Positions 25,760 through 36,721 are shown, counted from the first letter of the stretch. The stretch: 64,000 nucleotides of DNA from Streptomyces chattanoogensis (GCF_001294335.1 NZ_LGKG01000024.1:62001-126000); one strand, 5' to 3'. Translations and numbers: made by a program. The notes: generated by a model not told the origin, from the sequence alone.

Positions 25760-27802
25760 TCAGCTCTCCGGGGTGGTGTCCTCGGAGGCTGTCTCCGTCT
25801 TCTGCGTCTTCTCCGTGGAAACTGCCTTCTCCGTGGAGACGGTGGCGGTGGTCGGCACGGAACCGTTGGCCGGGGCCAGCTCCCTGGGGGAGAGAACCGG
25901 CGGACGGCTGGACGGCGTACGCCGCGAGGAACCGGTCCACGCCGGGCGAGCCGGGCGCTTGACCACGTGCTTGAAGACCTCGGCGATCTCCTCCTTGCCG
26001 AGCGTCTCCTTCTCCAGGAGCGTCAGCACGAGGTTGTCGAGGATGTCGCGGTTCTCGACGAGGATCTCCCACGCTTCGTTGTGGGCGGTCTCGATGAGCT
26101 TCTTGACCTCCTCGTCGACCAGTGCGGCGACCTCCTCGGAGTAGTCGCGCTGGTGGGACATCTCACGGCCCAGGAACGGCTCGGAGTTGTCGGAGCCGAA
26201 CTTGATCGCGCCGAGCCGCTCGGTCATGCCGTACTGCGTGACCATCGCGCGGGCCGTTGCGGTGGCCTTCTCGATGTCGTTGGCGGCACCGGTGGTCGGG
26301 TCGTGGAAGACCAGCTCCTCCGCCGCGCGCCCGCCCAGCATGTACGCCAGCTGGTCGAGCATCTCGTTGCGGGTGGTGGAGTACTTGTCCTCGTCCGGCA
26401 GGACCATGGTGTAGCCCAGGGCCCGGCCGCGGGACAGGATCGTGATCTTGTGGACCGGGTCGGAGTTCGGGGAAGCCGCCGCGACCAGGGCGTGTCCGCC
26501 CTCGTGGTACGCGGTGATCTTCTTCTCCTTGTCGGACATGATCCGGGTCCGCTTCTGCGGACCGGCCACGACGCGGTCGATCGCCTCGTCCAGGAAGTGG
26601 TTGTTGATCAGCTTCGAGTCGCTGCGGGCCGTCAGCAGCGCCGCCTCGTTGAGGACGTTCGACAGATCGGCACCGGTGAAGCCGGGGGTGCGCTTGGCGA
26701 CGGCCGTGAGGTCGACGTCCGGGGCGACCGGCTTGCCCTTCTGGTGGACCTTGAGGATCTCCAGACGGCCCTGCATGTCCGGGCGGTCGACGGCGATCTG
26801 CCGGTCGAAACGGCCGGGGCGCAGCAGCGCCGGGTCGAGGATGTCCGGACGGTTCGTGGCGGCGATGAGAATCACACCGCCCTTGACGTCGAAGCCGTCC
26901 ATCTCGACCAGCAGCTGGTTGAGGGTCTGCTCACGCTCGTCGTGGCCACCGCCGAGACCGGCACCGCGGTGACGGCCCACCGCGTCGATCTCGTCGACGA
27001 AGACGATCGCCGGGGCGTTCGCCTTGGCCTGCTCGAAGAGGTCACGGACCCGGGAGGCACCGACACCGACGAACATCTCGACGAAGTCGGAGCCGGAAAT
27101 CGAGTAGAAGGGGACCCCCGCCTCACCGGCGACGGCGCGCGCGAGCAGCGTCTTGCCGGTGCCGGGCGGGCCGTAGAGCAGCACGCCCTTGGGGATCTTG
27201 GCGCCGACGGCCTGGAACTTCGCCGGCTCCTGCAGGAACTCCTTGATCTCCTGGAGCTCCTCGACCGCCTCATCCGACCCCGCGACGTCCGAGAAGGTCG
27301 TCTTGGGGGTGTCCTTCGTGATCAGCTTCGCCTTCGACTTCCCGAAGTTCATCACCCGGGAGCCGCCGCCCTGCGCCTGGTTCATCAGGAACAGGAAGAT
27401 CACCACGATGGCGACGAAGGGGACGAAGGAGATCAGCATCGAAACGAACGGATTCTGCTTCTCCGGGGAGACCGTGTATCCGTCCTTGATGTCGCCAGTC
27501 TGGTACTTGGCCTGCAGGTTCTTCGCCAGATCGACGCCCTGGTCGCCGATGTAGCTCGCCTGGATCTTGTTGGAGCCCTCGATCTTGTTGGAGCCCGACA
27601 GCTCGAGCTTGATCTTGTTCTCGTCACCGGTCGTCAGCTCGGCGGACTTCACCTTGTTGTCAGCGATCGCCTTGACGACCTGACCGGTGTCCACCGTTTT
27701 GTAGCCGCCGGACGAGCCGACGACCTGCATCAACACGACCACGGCGAGGACGGCCAGCACGATCCACATGACCGGCCCACGGAAGTATCGCTTCACGTCC
27801 AT
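25760..27802 (-). CDS. ftsH: ATP-dependent zinc metalloprotease FtsH
   Basis: A 680-residue membrane AAA+ protease. First membrane helix near residues 10-27, an extracytoplasmic domain, second helix near 121-140 ([16 protein letters not shown]). The AAA domain has Walker A GPPGTGKT at 211-218 and Walker [10 protein letters not shown] at 266-274, and a second-region-of-homology arginine in [11 protein letters not shown]. The zinc protease site is HEGGH at 433-437. The tail after residue ~610 is low-complexity Ser/Thr/Val/Glu sequence. It degrades misfolded membrane and some cytosolic proteins. ATG 27802 gives the usual [10 protein letters not shown] start. Confidence 0.97.
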   Translation of the reverse strand: MDVKRYFRGPVMWIVLAVLAVVVLMQVVGSSGGYKTVDTGQVVKAIADNKVKSAELTTGDENKIKLELSGSNKIEGSNKIQASYIGDQGVDLAKNLQAKYQTGDIKDGYTVSPEKQNPFVSMLISFVPFVAIVVIFLFLMNQAQGGGSRVMNFGKSKAKLITKDTPKTTFSDVAGSDEAVEELQEIKEFLQEPAKFQAVGAKIPKGVLLYGPPGTGKTLLARAVAGEAGVPFYSISGSDFVEMFVGVGASRVRDLFEQAKANAPAIVFVDEIDAVGRHRGAGLGGGHDEREQTLNQLLVEMDGFDVKGGVILIAATNRPDILDPALLRPGRFDRQIAVDRPDMQGRLEILKVHQKGKPVAPDVDLTAVAKRTPGFTGADLSNVLNEAALLTARSDSKLINNHFLDEAIDRVVAGPQKRTRIMSDKEKKITAYHEGGHALVAAASPNSDPVHKITILSRGRALGYTMVLPDEDKYSTTRNEMLDQLAYMLGGRAAEELVFHDPTTGAANDIEKATATARAMVTQYGMTERLGAIKFGSDNSEPFLGREMSHQRDYSEEVAALVDEEVKKLIETAHNEAWEILVENRDILDNLVLTLLEKETLGKEEIAEVFKHVVKRPARPAWTGSSRRTPSSRPPVLSPRELAPANGSVPTTATVSTEKAVSTEKTQKTETASEDTTPES

Positions 27803-28039
27803 CCATACGGAGCCGTTTGCGGCCCCGTCCCTCCTGCCACAGTGAGGCACAACGCCCTCGGGAGGGCTGGTCGTGCGTACGGTGTATTACTGGCCCGAAA
27901 AAGAACTGCCTTCGGACGGTACCCCAGCATTGTCACCCGTCGCCTGCGCCGACAGTGAACATGCGGCCGGGGAATCCGTTCTCCCTGGTCCAACGGCGGG
28001 AGGCCCCGAAGGGTTCCCGCCGGGCCAGGGGAGCCGGCA

Positions 28040-28603
28040 TCAGCCGCCGTAGACGTGTGGCGCGAGGGTACCCACGAACGGCAGATTGCGGTACTTCTCC
28101 GCGAAATCGAGGCCATAACCGACGACGAATTCGTTGGGGATGTCGAAGCCGATCCACTTCACATCGATGGCGACCTTCGCCGCGTCGGGCTTGCGCAGCA
28201 GCGTGCAGACCTCAAGGGAGGCCGGCTCGCGCGAGCCGAGGTTCGACAGCAGCCACGACAGCGTCAGGCCGGAGTCGATGATGTCCTCGACGATCAGGAC
28301 GTGCTTGCCCTTGATGTCGGTGTCGAGGTCCTTGAGGATGCGGACCACGCCGGAGGACTGGGTGCCCGCGCCGTAGGAGGACACGGCCATCCAGTCCATC
28401 GTGACGGGGGTGGACAGCGCGCGCGCCAGATCCGCCATCACCATCACCGCGCCCTTGAGGACACCGATGATGAGCAGGTCCTTGCCCGCGTACTCCGCGT
28501 CGATCTTCGCGGCCAGCTCGGCCAGCTTCGCGTCGATCTCTTCCTTGGTGATGAGTACCGACTGAAGGTCGGTGCCCATGTCCTTGTCGTCCACCCGTGC
28601 CAC
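28040..28603 (-). CDS. hpt: Hypoxanthine phosphoribosyltransferase
   Basis: A 187-residue purine salvage enzyme that makes IMP and GMP from hypoxanthine and guanine with PRPP. The PRPP loop is [32 protein letters not shown] is the pyrophosphate loop region, and [18 protein letters not shown] is the purine-binding end. An alternative ATG start is at 28579. It lies between tilS and ftsH, an order conserved from Bacillus to Streptomyces. Confidence 0.96.
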   Translation of the reverse strand: MARVDDKDMGTDLQSVLITKEEIDAKLAELAAKIDAEYAGKDLLIIGVLKGAVMVMADLARALSTPVTMDWMAVSSYGAGTQSSGVVRILKDLDTDIKGKHVLIVEDIIDSGLTLSWLLSNLGSREPASLEVCTLLRKPDAAKVAIDVKWIGFDIPNEFVVGYGLDFAEKYRNLPFVGTLAPHVYGG

Positions 28604-28728
28604 TCTCGCTCGGTTCGGTGTTCCTGACCGGTCGGTCCCTGCGTCGGTCGATGATCCGCCGAACAGCCGTCATACGGCTGTCGTACGGCTCATACAGCGA
28701 CCGATGGAGCTGGGCAGCGTGCTGCGGC

Positions 28729-29736
28729 TCAGCCCTGCCGGATGACCAGTCTGCCACCCTGCCGCCGGACACCGACCCGCCCGGGGAGATTGATGGCCCC
28801 CTGACCCCGCCAGGCGGTGATCAGCCGGTCCACTTCCTCGATGTGGCGGGCGAAGAGCGAACCGGCCGGCGCACCGGCGGCGACGACGGCCCGGCGCAGC
28901 ACCCGGCGGCGTACGGCGGGGGGCAGTGCGTAGAGCGCGGCGACGTCCAGCGTGCCGGCGTCGTCGAGCACCGCGGCCTCGGCGTCGGCGGCCCAGGCGT
29001 CCAGGGCGTCGGCGTCGTCCCTCGAGAGCTGGGCGGTACGGGCGAGGGCCTCCACGACGCCCTTGCCCAGCGCCTTCTCCAGCGCGGGCAGCCCTTCGTG
29101 GCGCAGCCGCGAGCGGGTGTAGGCGGGGTCGGTGTTGTGCGGGTCGTCCCAGACGGGCAGCGACTGCATCAGGCAGGCCTTGCGGGCGGTCTGGCGGTCC
29201 ACGTCGAGGAACGGGCGGCGGTAGCGGCCGTCGGTGCCGCTGGTCGCGGCCATCCCCGACAGCGAGCGGGTTCCGGAGCCGCGGGCCAGCCCCAGCAGCA
29301 CCGTTTCCGCCTGGTCGTCGCGGGTGTGGCCGAGCAGGATCGCGGCGGCGCCGTGCCGTTCCGCGGCGGCGTCGAGCGCGGCGTAGCGGGCATCACGGGC
29401 GGCGGCCTCGGGCCCGCCCTCCTTGCCCACCTGCACGGTGAGGGTCTCTACGGGATCGAGCCGCAGGGCCTGCAGGCGGAGGGCGACCTCGGCGGCGCGG
29501 AGGTCGGAGCCTTCCTGGAGGCCGTGGTCGACGGTGACGCCCCCGGCCCGTACGCCCAGCTTGGGGGCTTCGAAGGCCAGGGCGGAGGCGAGCGCCATGG
29601 AGTCGGCGCCGCCGGAGCAGGCGACGAGCACGAGCGGCGGGTCGTGCCGGTCCTGCGCGAGGTGGTGGTTCAGTACGTCGTGGAGTACGCGGCGGACCGC
29701 CAGGCGTATCGCGGCGACCGCTGGATGGGGACCCAT
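28729..29736 (-). CDS. tilS: tRNA(Ile)-lysidine synthase
   Basis: A 335-residue PP-loop ATPase that adds lysine to C34 of the CAU-anticodon tRNA(Ile), so that it reads AUA. The P-loop is [13 protein letters not shown] (SGGADS at 41-46). [10 protein letters not shown] and [22 protein letters not shown] are further N-type family landmarks. ATG 29736 is chosen because it starts directly before the conserved core; in-frame starts up to 29802 exist. Upstream of hpt. Confidence 0.95.
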   Translation of the reverse strand: MGPHPAVAAIRLAVRRVLHDVLNHHLAQDRHDPPLVLVACSGGADSMALASALAFEAPKLGVRAGGVTVDHGLQEGSDLRAAEVALRLQALRLDPVETLTVQVGKEGGPEAAARDARYAALDAAAERHGAAAILLGHTRDDQAETVLLGLARGSGTRSLSGMAATSGTDGRYRRPFLDVDRQTARKACLMQSLPVWDDPHNTDPAYTRSRLRHEGLPALEKALGKGVVEALARTAQLSRDDADALDAWAADAEAAVLDDAGTLDVAALYALPPAVRRRVLRRAVVAAGAPAGSLFARHIEEVDRLITAWRGQGAINLPGRVGVRRQGGRLVIRQG

Positions 29737-29951
29737 GTCCGTTTCCAATCGTTCAGCTGGAGCCTCGGAGGCGGACGGCGGCGGCGTCATGGTGTGGGTC
29801 ACGCCGTCGCCATCACACAGAGTGCCTAGATGGTGACAGAGGCGGGAGGTTCCCCGAGCATTGCACGCCTATCCATGGACCACGGTCCCTCAGACGGGTG
29901 ATTGAAGGGGCGCTCTTCTGCCGCACGGCGCGCCCGGCCGACGCGGCTCGC

Positions 29952-31106
29952 CTACGGTGCCCCGTCCGACTTGCGATGCACCCGCGCGATCCAGTCCGCC
30001 GGTTTGGCGATCTCCTGCTTGGTGGGGAGGGTGTTGGGCGACGTCCACACGCGGTTGAAACCGTCCATGCCGACCTCCTCGACGACGGCGCGCACGAACC
30101 GCTCGCCGTCGCGGTACTGGCGCAGCTTGGCGTCCAGCCCCAGCAGTTTACGCAGCGCCTGGTCGAGCCGGCCCGCGCCGCTGGCCCGGCGCTTCTGGAA
30201 CTTCTCGCGGATCTCGGCCACCGAGGGCACCACGTCCGGTCCGACGCCGTCCATCACGAAGTCGGCGTGGCCCTCCAGCAGCGACATCACGGCGGTGAGC
30301 CGGCCGAGGATCTCGCGCTGGGCCGGGGTCTGGACGAGGTCCACGAGGGAGTGGCCGTCGTCGCCCTCCTCGCCCTCGGGCCGGGCACCGGCCAGCGACT
30401 GGGCGGCCTCGCGCAGCCGCTCCAGGAGGGCGCCCGGGTCGATGTCGGTCTCGCCGAGGAACGACTGGATCTCGCCCTCGATGTGGTCACGCAGCCAGGG
30501 CACCGCCGTGAACTGGGTGCGGTGGGTCTCCTCGTGGAGGCAGACCCACAGACGGAAGTCGTGCGGGTCCACCTCGAGCTCCCGCTCCACGTGGACGATG
30601 TTCGGCGCGACGAGCAGCAGCCGGCCGCCCTGCGCCGCGGCCGGCAGGTCGCGGGAGGCCGGGGCGAAGGTCTCGTACTGGCCGAGGACCCGCGACGCCA
30701 GGAACGACAGCAGCATGCCCAGCTCCACACCGGTCACCTTGCCGCCGACCGCGCCGAGGACGGCGCCGCCGGGGACGGTGGCGCGGCGGTCCTCCATCTT
30801 GGCCAGAAGCGGTTTGAGGACCGCCCGGAAGCCGGCAACGTTCGCCTTGATCCAGCCGGGCCGGTCCACCACCAGGACCGGGGTGTCATGCGGCGCATCG
30901 TCGGCCGCGCCGTCGGCCGCGCCCGGCTGTGCCAGGCGTGTGAACTCCCGGACGTGCAGTTCGGAGGACTTGGCGTGCCTGCGTAGTTCGGCGACGATCG
31001 CACGGGCCTCGTCGCGGCTCACCTCTGGGCCGGGGCGTACGAGGCGGGTCGCGGTCGACACCGCGAGATTCCAGTCGACCATCTCGGTTCCACCGATGCT
31101 CGTCAT
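29952..31106 (-). CDS. Zinc-dependent metalloprotease-like protein (DUF2342/zincin_2)
   Basis: A 384-residue actinobacterial protein. VCLHEETHRTQF near residue 190 holds a zincin HExxH motif. MVDWNLAVSTATRLVRPGP at the start and SFLGETDIDPGAL are family hallmarks. The group has been labelled as coenzyme F420-associated on phylogenetic grounds, without a proven substrate. It lies between tilS and dacB on the same strand. The predicted product has no signal peptide and should be cytosolic. Confidence 0.88.
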   Translation of the reverse strand: MTSIGGTEMVDWNLAVSTATRLVRPGPEVSRDEARAIVAELRRHAKSSELHVREFTRLAQPGAADGAADDAPHDTPVLVVDRPGWIKANVAGFRAVLKPLLAKMEDRRATVPGGAVLGAVGGKVTGVELGMLLSFLASRVLGQYETFAPASRDLPAAAQGGRLLLVAPNIVHVERELEVDPHDFRLWVCLHEETHRTQFTAVPWLRDHIEGEIQSFLGETDIDPGALLERLREAAQSLAGARPEGEEGDDGHSLVDLVQTPAQREILGRLTAVMSLLEGHADFVMDGVGPDVVPSVAEIREKFQKRRASGAGRLDQALRKLLGLDAKLRQYRDGERFVRAVVEEVGMDGFNRVWTSPNTLPTKQEIAKPADWIARVHRKSDGAP

Positions 31107-31224
31107 GGGTTCACCGTACGGGGACGTTCCACTTGGGGGTAGCCGACTTGGGGTTTCTCCGTACGTTGTTGTCTGCGGCGCCGCGGTGTCGTCTCGCCGT
31201 TGCGCCTGCGGCGGGCGGGGGGCC

Positions 31225-32799
31225 TCAGCGGCACCCGCAGTTCGCCACCGTCGAGGCCAGCCTGTCGAGGGCCTGCTGCGCCCCCTGGGGGTTGGTGGTT
31301 CCGCTGGTCATGAAGGCGAAGACCAGGAGGCGGCCGTCGGCGTCCACGACCGTTCCGGCGAGGGTGTTCACGCCGGTCAGGGTGCCGGTTTTCGCGCGTA
31401 CGGCGCCCGCTCCCGCGGTCCGGGCGTAGCGGCCGCTGAGGGTGCCGGTGAAACCGGCCACGGGGAGGCCGGTGACCACGGGGCGCAGGGTCGGCTTGTC
31501 GGGGGCGGAGGCGGCCAGCAGGAGGTGGGACAGGAGACGCGCGGAAACCCTGTCGTCGCGGTTGAGGCCGCTGCCGTCCTTGAAGGCGGCGCCGGCGACG
31601 GGGAGGTGCTGGGCGGCGAGGGCCTCGTGGACGGCCTTGCCGGCGCCCGCGAAGCTCGCGGGCCGGCCGGCGGCGAGGGCGGTCTGGCGGGCCAGGGCCT
31701 CGGCGATGTCGTTGTCGCTGTAGGTGAGCATGCGCTCCACCAGGCCGGCGAGGGGCAGGGAGGCGACGGTGGCGATCCGGTCGGCCGTCTTGGGGGCCTT
31801 GGCGTACCTGGGGGTGCCGGTGACGGTGATGCCGCGGGTGTGGAGGAGGCCCGCGAAGGTACGGGCGGTGGCCGCTGCCGGGTCGCTCGCGCGAGGGGCG
31901 GTGCCGTGGTCGGAGGCGTCCAGGCGGGCCTCGTCCGTCATCAGGGGGGTGACGGGGGCGAGGTTCTCGTTGCGGCCGATGGGGTGCAGGGCCGGGCCGG
32001 AGTAGGCCGAGGTGTCGTAGCCGAGGGCGACTTTGGTGATCTTGCGGTGCTTGAGGGCGCGGGCGGTCTCGTCGGCCAGGGTGCGCAGGCTCGCGGGGTG
32101 GTCACCGGGGCCCTGCCGGGGGGCGCGTGCGGTGAGGGTGGGGTCGCCGCCGCCGACGAGGACGATGCGCTTGCCGTCGGCGACGACGGTGGTGTCGATG
32201 CGGTGGTCGGGGCCCAGAACGGAGAGCGCCGCCACGGCGGTGGCGAGCTTCACGGTGGAGGCGGGGGTCGTGGGCGTGCCCTGCTTGGCGCCGAAGACCT
32301 CGGCGCCGGAGGCGACGTCCACGACGGAGGCGCTGCGCAGCGGGCCGAGTTCGGGGGACTTGAGCAGGGGGGCGAGCGCGTCGGCCAGTCCGGCGTCGGT
32401 GGGTGCGGGCGCGGCGCCGCGGCCGGAGGGCACGGGGCCCCCTAGCGCGGGCAGTACGGGCGGCGCGTGGGGCACGGGCCGCGCGGCCGGGGCGTGCGTC
32501 TCGCCCCCCGCGCCGTCCGCGGCGGCGGCGAGCGTCCGCTCGGCCGTACGCTGGCCGGCCTCCCAGGGACCGGCCACCGCGACCGCACCGGCCGCGACCG
32601 CGAGACCGGCCACGGCGGAACCGGCCGTCAGCTGCCAGGTCCGCCGCCGCTGCAGCGGGATCCGCCGCCACCACTGGCGGGCGAAGAACCATTCATCGGC
32701 CACGAACGTCGCGGCAGCCCGCCCCGCGCCGGCTGCCCCGCGCACCGCGGACCGGCCCCAGCCGACCCACCTGACCTGCCACGACCTGGTCTCCGGCAC
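31225..32799 (-). CDS. dacB: D-alanyl-D-alanine carboxypeptidase/endopeptidase (PBP4, S13 family)
   Basis: A 524-residue enzyme acting on peptidoglycan outside the membrane. A cytosolic basic N-terminus (~45 residues) precedes one membrane helix (QLTAGSAVAGLAVAAGAVAV). The three penicillin-binding motifs are TPASTVKLATA (SxxK, near residue 180), TYSDNDIAEAL (SxN) and VRAKTGTLTGVN (KTG). The long insertion between the first and second motifs is typical of S13. GTG 32799 follows AAGGGG; GTG/ATG starts up to 32844 are possible. Divergent from ppa. Confidence 0.93.
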   Translation of the reverse strand: MPETRSWQVRWVGWGRSAVRGAAGAGRAAATFVADEWFFARQWWRRIPLQRRRTWQLTAGSAVAGLAVAAGAVAVAGPWEAGQRTAERTLAAAADGAGGETHAPAARPVPHAPPVLPALGGPVPSGRGAAPAPTDAGLADALAPLLKSPELGPLRSASVVDVASGAEVFGAKQGTPTTPASTVKLATAVAALSVLGPDHRIDTTVVADGKRIVLVGGGDPTLTARAPRQGPGDHPASLRTLADETARALKHRKITKVALGYDTSAYSGPALHPIGRNENLAPVTPLMTDEARLDASDHGTAPRASDPAAATARTFAGLLHTRGITVTGTPRYAKAPKTADRIATVASLPLAGLVERMLTYSDNDIAEALARQTALAAGRPASFAGAGKAVHEALAAQHLPVAGAAFKDGSGLNRDDRVSARLLSHLLLAASAPDKPTLRPVVTGLPVAGFTGTLSGRYARTAGAGAVRAKTGTLTGVNTLAGTVVDADGRLLVFAFMTSGTTNPQGAQQALDRLASTVANCGCR

Positions 32800-32885
32800 C
32801 TCGGACCAGCCCCTTTCGCGATCACACACCTGCGTGAGGGACACTTAATCACCAGAAGTATGTGCTGATCATGGAGGAGCCACCC

Positions 32886-33380
32886 GTGGAGTTCGACGTC
32901 TGCATCGAGATCCCGAAGGGTTCGCGGAACAAGTACGAGGTGGACCACGAGACCGGTCGCATCCGACTGGACCGCCACCTTTTCACCTCGACCGTCTACC
33001 CGGCCGACTACGGCTTTGTCGAAGGCACGCTGGGTGAGGACGGCGACCCGCTGGACGCGCTCGTCCTCCTCGACGAGCCGACCTTCCCGGGTGTCCTGGT
33101 GAAGTGCCGCGCCATCGGTATGTTCCGGATGACGGACGAGGCCGGCGGCGACGACAAGCTGCTGTGCGTGCCCGCGTCCGACCCGCGCGTGGAGCACCTG
33201 CGCGACATCCACCACGTCTCGGAGTTCGACCGCCTGGAGATCCAGCACTTCTTCGAGGTCTACAAGGACCTGGAGCCCGGCAAGTCCGTCGAGGGTGCCG
33301 ACTGGGTCGGCCGCGCGGACGCCGAGGCCGAGATCGAGGCCTCGTACAAGCGCCTGGAGGCGCAGGGCGGCGCCCACTGA
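32886..33380 (+). CDS. ppa: Inorganic pyrophosphatase (family I)
   Basis: A 164-residue soluble enzyme that hydrolyses pyrophosphate and so pulls biosynthetic reactions forward. The active site is in [34 protein letters not shown] (family signature with the metal aspartates) and [12 protein letters not shown] 32886 has a full GGAGG at 32873-32877, which decides the start over ATG 32871. It is followed by a strong hairpin terminator. Confidence 0.97.
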   Translation: MEFDVCIEIPKGSRNKYEVDHETGRIRLDRHLFTSTVYPADYGFVEGTLGEDGDPLDALVLLDEPTFPGVLVKCRAIGMFRMTDEAGGDDKLLCVPASDPRVEHLRDIHHVSEFDRLEIQHFFEVYKDLEPGKSVEGADWVGRADAEAEIEASYKRLEAQGGAH

Positions 33381-33478
33381 GGCAGTCCGGCAGGTAGCCG
33401 TCGGCGGCCCTTCCGGGGCCCTCGTACGCCTGCCGTCAGGCCCTGATTTTCGTACCCGCAGGTCGTACGGAAAACACA

Positions 33479-33518
33479 CGAACGGGCGGCACCCATGTGA
33501 GTGGGTGCCGCCCGTTCG
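33479..33518. terminator. Strong bidirectional hairpin between ppa and the threonine/serine exporter gene
   Basis: A perfect 17-bp stem (CGAACGGGCGGCACCCA and its complement) with a six-base loop TGTGAG. It lies between two convergent genes, and no T-run is present, as is usual in Streptomyces. Confidence 0.85.
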
Positions 33519-33532
33519 CGTACGACGGGGCG

Positions 33533-35272
33533 TCAGAACCCGCGCGTCCGCTTGGCCGCCCGGCGGCCGCCCGCCTCCTCGGCGCCCGGCGCCCGCAGGA
33601 ACAGCCGGGCCACCTCGCCGCCGAGGTTCACACCGACGGCGATGGCGAGCGCCAGCGAGGCCGCCTTGATCAGGGACGAGAAGCCGTCGATCAGATGGCC
33701 CTGGGCGAAGTTCAGCAGGCCGAAGTAGGTGGCGCTACCGGGCAGCAGCGGGCCGATGGCCGCGGTGACGTACGGCAGCGCGGACGCATAGCGGTAGCGG
33801 GACAGCAGCTGGCCGAAGAGGCCGACGAGACCGGCGGCGATGGCGGTGGAGGGCACCTCGTTGAAGTCGGCGGTGACCGCGAGGGCTCCGTAGACGACCC
33901 AGGCGACCCCGCCGTTTATCGTCGCGAAGGCCACGGTGTGACGTTCCTGCTGGAGCAGCACACAGAACGCCAGCGCCAGCAGCATGGACGCCATGATCTG
34001 CACCGGCGGCTGGTTGTAGAGCTTGAAGGCCTGTTCCGGGTTGACGTGCTTGAGCGCGGGGTTGAGCTGGAGCCCGACGTAGAGCACGGAGAGCACGCCG
34101 ACGACGATGCCGACGACCAGGTAGCCGACCTCCAGAAGGCGGGCGGAGGCGGTGATGTAGTAGCCGGTCAGGCCGTCCTGGACGCCGGCGACCAGCGCCC
34201 GCCCCGGGATCAGCGCGAACAGCCCACCGGTGATCACCGCGGAGGCCTGCACGTTGGAGTGCGCCAGGCCGAAGGCGAGACCCACCGCTGCGGGCGGCAT
34301 CGCCGCGACCACGAACTGGTAGAACTCCGGCAGCCCGCGCCCGGACGCCAGCCACGCCAGCCGGTCGCCCAGCATCGAGCCCACCGCGGCCGCGAAGAAC
34401 ACCAGCGCCCCGCCGCCGACCAGCATCGAGGCGGCACCGGACAGCAGCCCGGAGGCCAGCGTCAGCCCCCAGCTCGGGTAGGGGTGCCGGTTACGGCGGA
34501 TCTCGGCGAGGCCGCGGTAGGCCTCCTCCAGGGTGATGCCGTCGGAGGTGATGGCGTCGACGAGCCGGAAGACGGCGGAGAGCCGGTTGTAGTCGACGCC
34601 CCGGCGCCGTACCGTCCGGCTGGCCGTGACCGGGTCCTCCACCAGCGACGGCTGGTACGAGATCGACAGCAGCGTGAAGGTGACGGTCGGCTCGACCCGC
34701 TCCAGCCCGTACGCATGCGCCACGCCGAACATCGCGGCCTCGACGTCCTCGGCCCCCTCGCCGCCGGCCAGCAGGATCTCGCCGATACGCAGGGTCAGGT
34801 CGAGCACACGGGGAATGGCCGGGCCGGCCTCCTCGTCGGCGCGCTCGATGCGCTCGGGCACCGGCCGCTCATGGATCGGCATCCGCAGCATCGTGCGCAT
34901 CCGGTCCTGCCAAGGGGCTTCCTTGGTGAGGTGGATGGTGGGTATGCCGTGCGGCGGGGTGAAGGCGCTCATGGCGGTGGCGCCGACGGGCAGCGGGGTC
35001 TGCCCGGTCGTGCTGCCCGGCGGCGCGAACGCCGACCCCTCGTGCTCGGGCGGCGCCTCCGGTTTCAGCCCCGACGGCAGCGCGAACTCGGAGGTCGGGT
35101 GCTCATCCTCCGGGAGCGGCGGATACGGCACCCCCAGCGGCGGGGTGAAGGCGCTGTGCGCCTCGTCCGACTGCGGTTTGCGTTCCTCCGGCGCTCCCTG
35201 GTCCGTACGGCTGCCGCCGCCGGCCTTCGGGCCGTCCGTGCCACGCTGGCCACGCTGTGGGTCCGACGCCAC
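33533..35272 (-). CDS. Threonine/serine exporter family protein (ThrE-like)
   Basis: A 579-residue membrane protein. The first ~150 residues are polar and Pro-rich, probably disordered, with repeated SAFTPPxG motifs (HSAFTPPLG, MSAFTPPHG). The ThrE domain then starts LDLTLRIGEILLAGGEGAEDVE, and the C-terminal half has about ten hydrophobic helices. ThrE of Corynebacterium exports threonine and serine by proton antiport. The N-terminal SAFTPP repeats are not a usual part of the family core. Confidence 0.88.
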   Translation of the reverse strand: MASDPQRGQRGTDGPKAGGGSRTDQGAPEERKPQSDEAHSAFTPPLGVPYPPLPEDEHPTSEFALPSGLKPEAPPEHEGSAFAPPGSTTGQTPLPVGATAMSAFTPPHGIPTIHLTKEAPWQDRMRTMLRMPIHERPVPERIERADEEAGPAIPRVLDLTLRIGEILLAGGEGAEDVEAAMFGVAHAYGLERVEPTVTFTLLSISYQPSLVEDPVTASRTVRRRGVDYNRLSAVFRLVDAITSDGITLEEAYRGLAEIRRNRHPYPSWGLTLASGLLSGAASMLVGGGALVFFAAAVGSMLGDRLAWLASGRGLPEFYQFVVAAMPPAAVGLAFGLAHSNVQASAVITGGLFALIPGRALVAGVQDGLTGYYITASARLLEVGYLVVGIVVGVLSVLYVGLQLNPALKHVNPEQAFKLYNQPPVQIMASMLLALAFCVLLQQERHTVAFATINGGVAWVVYGALAVTADFNEVPSTAIAAGLVGLFGQLLSRYRYASALPYVTAAIGPLLPGSATYFGLLNFAQGHLIDGFSSLIKAASLALAIAVGVNLGGEVARLFLRAPGAEEAGGRRAAKRTRGF

Positions 35273-35356
35273 TCTCTACGCTCCTCGTTACGCCTCCTGC
35301 CGACCGTCAGGGACACAATGCCTGATGCCGTGAGCGGGAGCCCGCGGAGGTCTGCC

Positions 35357-36082
35357 TCAGCGCTTGGCGTGCCGTCCCCGGCGCCCCTCCGCGCCGCCCC
35401 CCTGCGGCCGCTCCCCGACCGGTCCGGCGGCCGGCCGCGGCACGCCCGCCGCGGCCTCCTTCTTGGCCTTGCCCCGTGCGCGGAGGTATTCGATGGCGAT
35501 CGGCACGACGGACACCAGCACGATGCCGATCAGGATCGCCTCGACGTTCTTGTGGACGAACGCGATATTGCCCAGCAGCGCCCCGGCCACCGTCACCCCG
35601 ACACCCCACAGCAGCCCGCCGATGAGGTTGAAGGTGATGAAGGAGCGGTAGTTCATCCGGCTCACGCCCGCGATGATCGGCGTGAAGGTGCGCACGATCG
35701 GCACGAAACGAGCCAGGATCAGCGACTTGGGCCCGTACTTCTCGAAGAATTCATGCGCCTTCTCCACGTTCTCCTGCTTGAACAGGCGCGAATCCGGGCG
35801 CTTGAAGAGCGAGGGCCCGACCTTCCGGCCGAAGAGATAGCCCACCTGGTCGCCGAGCACCGCGGCGACGAAGATCAGTCCGCACACCAGCGCCAGCGGC
35901 TGGTCCATCTTGCCCGTCGTCACCAGCAGCCCGGTGGTGAACAGCAGGGCGTCGCCCGGCAGGAAGAAGCCGATCAGCAGACCGGACTCGGCGAAGACGA
36001 TGACCAGGACGCCGAGCAGGCCGAACGTCTTGATCAGGAAGTCCGGGTCCAGCCACTGCGGGCCGAGCGCGAGAGTATTCAC
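35357..36082 (-). CDS. DedA family membrane protein
   Basis: A 241-residue protein with the DedA/VTT domain: VIVFAESGLLIGFFLPGDALLF near the N-terminus and RFVPIVRTFTPIIAGVSRM, the conserved arginine-containing motif, in the middle. DedA proteins are linked to lipid scrambling and proton-motive-force dependent envelope upkeep. The C-terminal 35 residues are a basic Gly/Pro tail. GTG 36082 with GGAG about ten bases upstream. Confidence 0.92.
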   Translation of the reverse strand: MNTLALGPQWLDPDFLIKTFGLLGVLVIVFAESGLLIGFFLPGDALLFTTGLLVTTGKMDQPLALVCGLIFVAAVLGDQVGYLFGRKVGPSLFKRPDSRLFKQENVEKAHEFFEKYGPKSLILARFVPIVRTFTPIIAGVSRMNYRSFITFNLIGGLLWGVGVTVAGALLGNIAFVHKNVEAILIGIVLVSVVPIAIEYLRARGKAKKEAAAGVPRPAAGPVGERPQGGGAEGRRGRHAKR

Positions 36083-36315
36083 GGGGTGAAGGCTCCAGGG
36101 TCGAGGGCGCCGGATCGTGCGGTGCGCCACGGGGTGCGCGGCACGGGGTACGACGGGGATGCAGGCGCTGTGTGCGGCCCAAAGCTATCAACGGCGGGTG
36201 CCCGGTCATGGTTCCACGGCTGGCAGCCCCTCCCGCCCCGGGTGATCCTGGCCACAGAAACCAGGAGAAATGCGGCAGGCGCCATGCGGCGAGGAGCTAC
36301 CGGAGGTGCACCCCT

Positions 36316-36684
36316 ATGGGCATCGAGGAGTACGGCGGCGGACAGCACACCCAGTCCGACGTCCTGGTGGTCACGACCAACGACGTTCCGGGGTTTCACG
36401 TGGAACGGGTGATCGGCGAGGTCTTCGGCCTGACGGTGCGCTCCCGGCACCTCGGCAGCCAGATCGGCGCCGGCCTGAAGTCGATGATCGGCGGCGAGCT
36501 GCGGGGCCTGACCAAAACCCTCGTCCAGACCCGTAACCAGGCCATGGAGCGGCTGGTGGAGCAGGCCCGCGCACGCGGCGCCAACGGAGTGCTGATGTTC
36601 CGCTTCGACGTCACGGAGGCCGCGGACGTGGGTACGGAGGTCTGCGCCTACGGAACGGCCGTGGTCCTCGTCCCGCAGGCCTGA
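36316..36684 (+). CDS. YbjQ/UPF0145 family protein
   Basis: A 122-residue protein of the YbjQ fold, a small homopentameric domain of unknown function sometimes annotated as heavy-metal binding. VLVVTTNDVPGFHVERVIGEVFG and SRHLGSQIGAGLKSMIGGEL are characteristic, and RARGANGVLMFRFD follows. ATG 36316 has GGAGG upstream. Convergent with tipA. Confidence 0.9.
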   Translation: MGIEEYGGGQHTQSDVLVVTTNDVPGFHVERVIGEVFGLTVRSRHLGSQIGAGLKSMIGGELRGLTKTLVQTRNQAMERLVEQARARGANGVLMFRFDVTEAADVGTEVCAYGTAVVLVPQA

Positions 36685-36721
36685 CCCGTGACCCCGTACC
36701 CACCCGCTGTCACACCTGCCG

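Noticed and set aside
29902..32445. An 847-codon open frame on the plus strand
   Set aside because: It is antisense to the zincin-like protease and dacB genes, has no family features, and is typical of long shadow frames in very high-GC DNA.
33497..36412. A 971-codon open frame on the plus strand
   Set aside because: Antisense to the threonine/serine exporter and DedA genes, Arg/Gly/Asp-rich without domains.
36316..36684. Heavy-metal resistance gene
   Set aside because: YbjQ is sometimes labelled heavy-metal binding, but no metal ligands or other metal genes are evident here.
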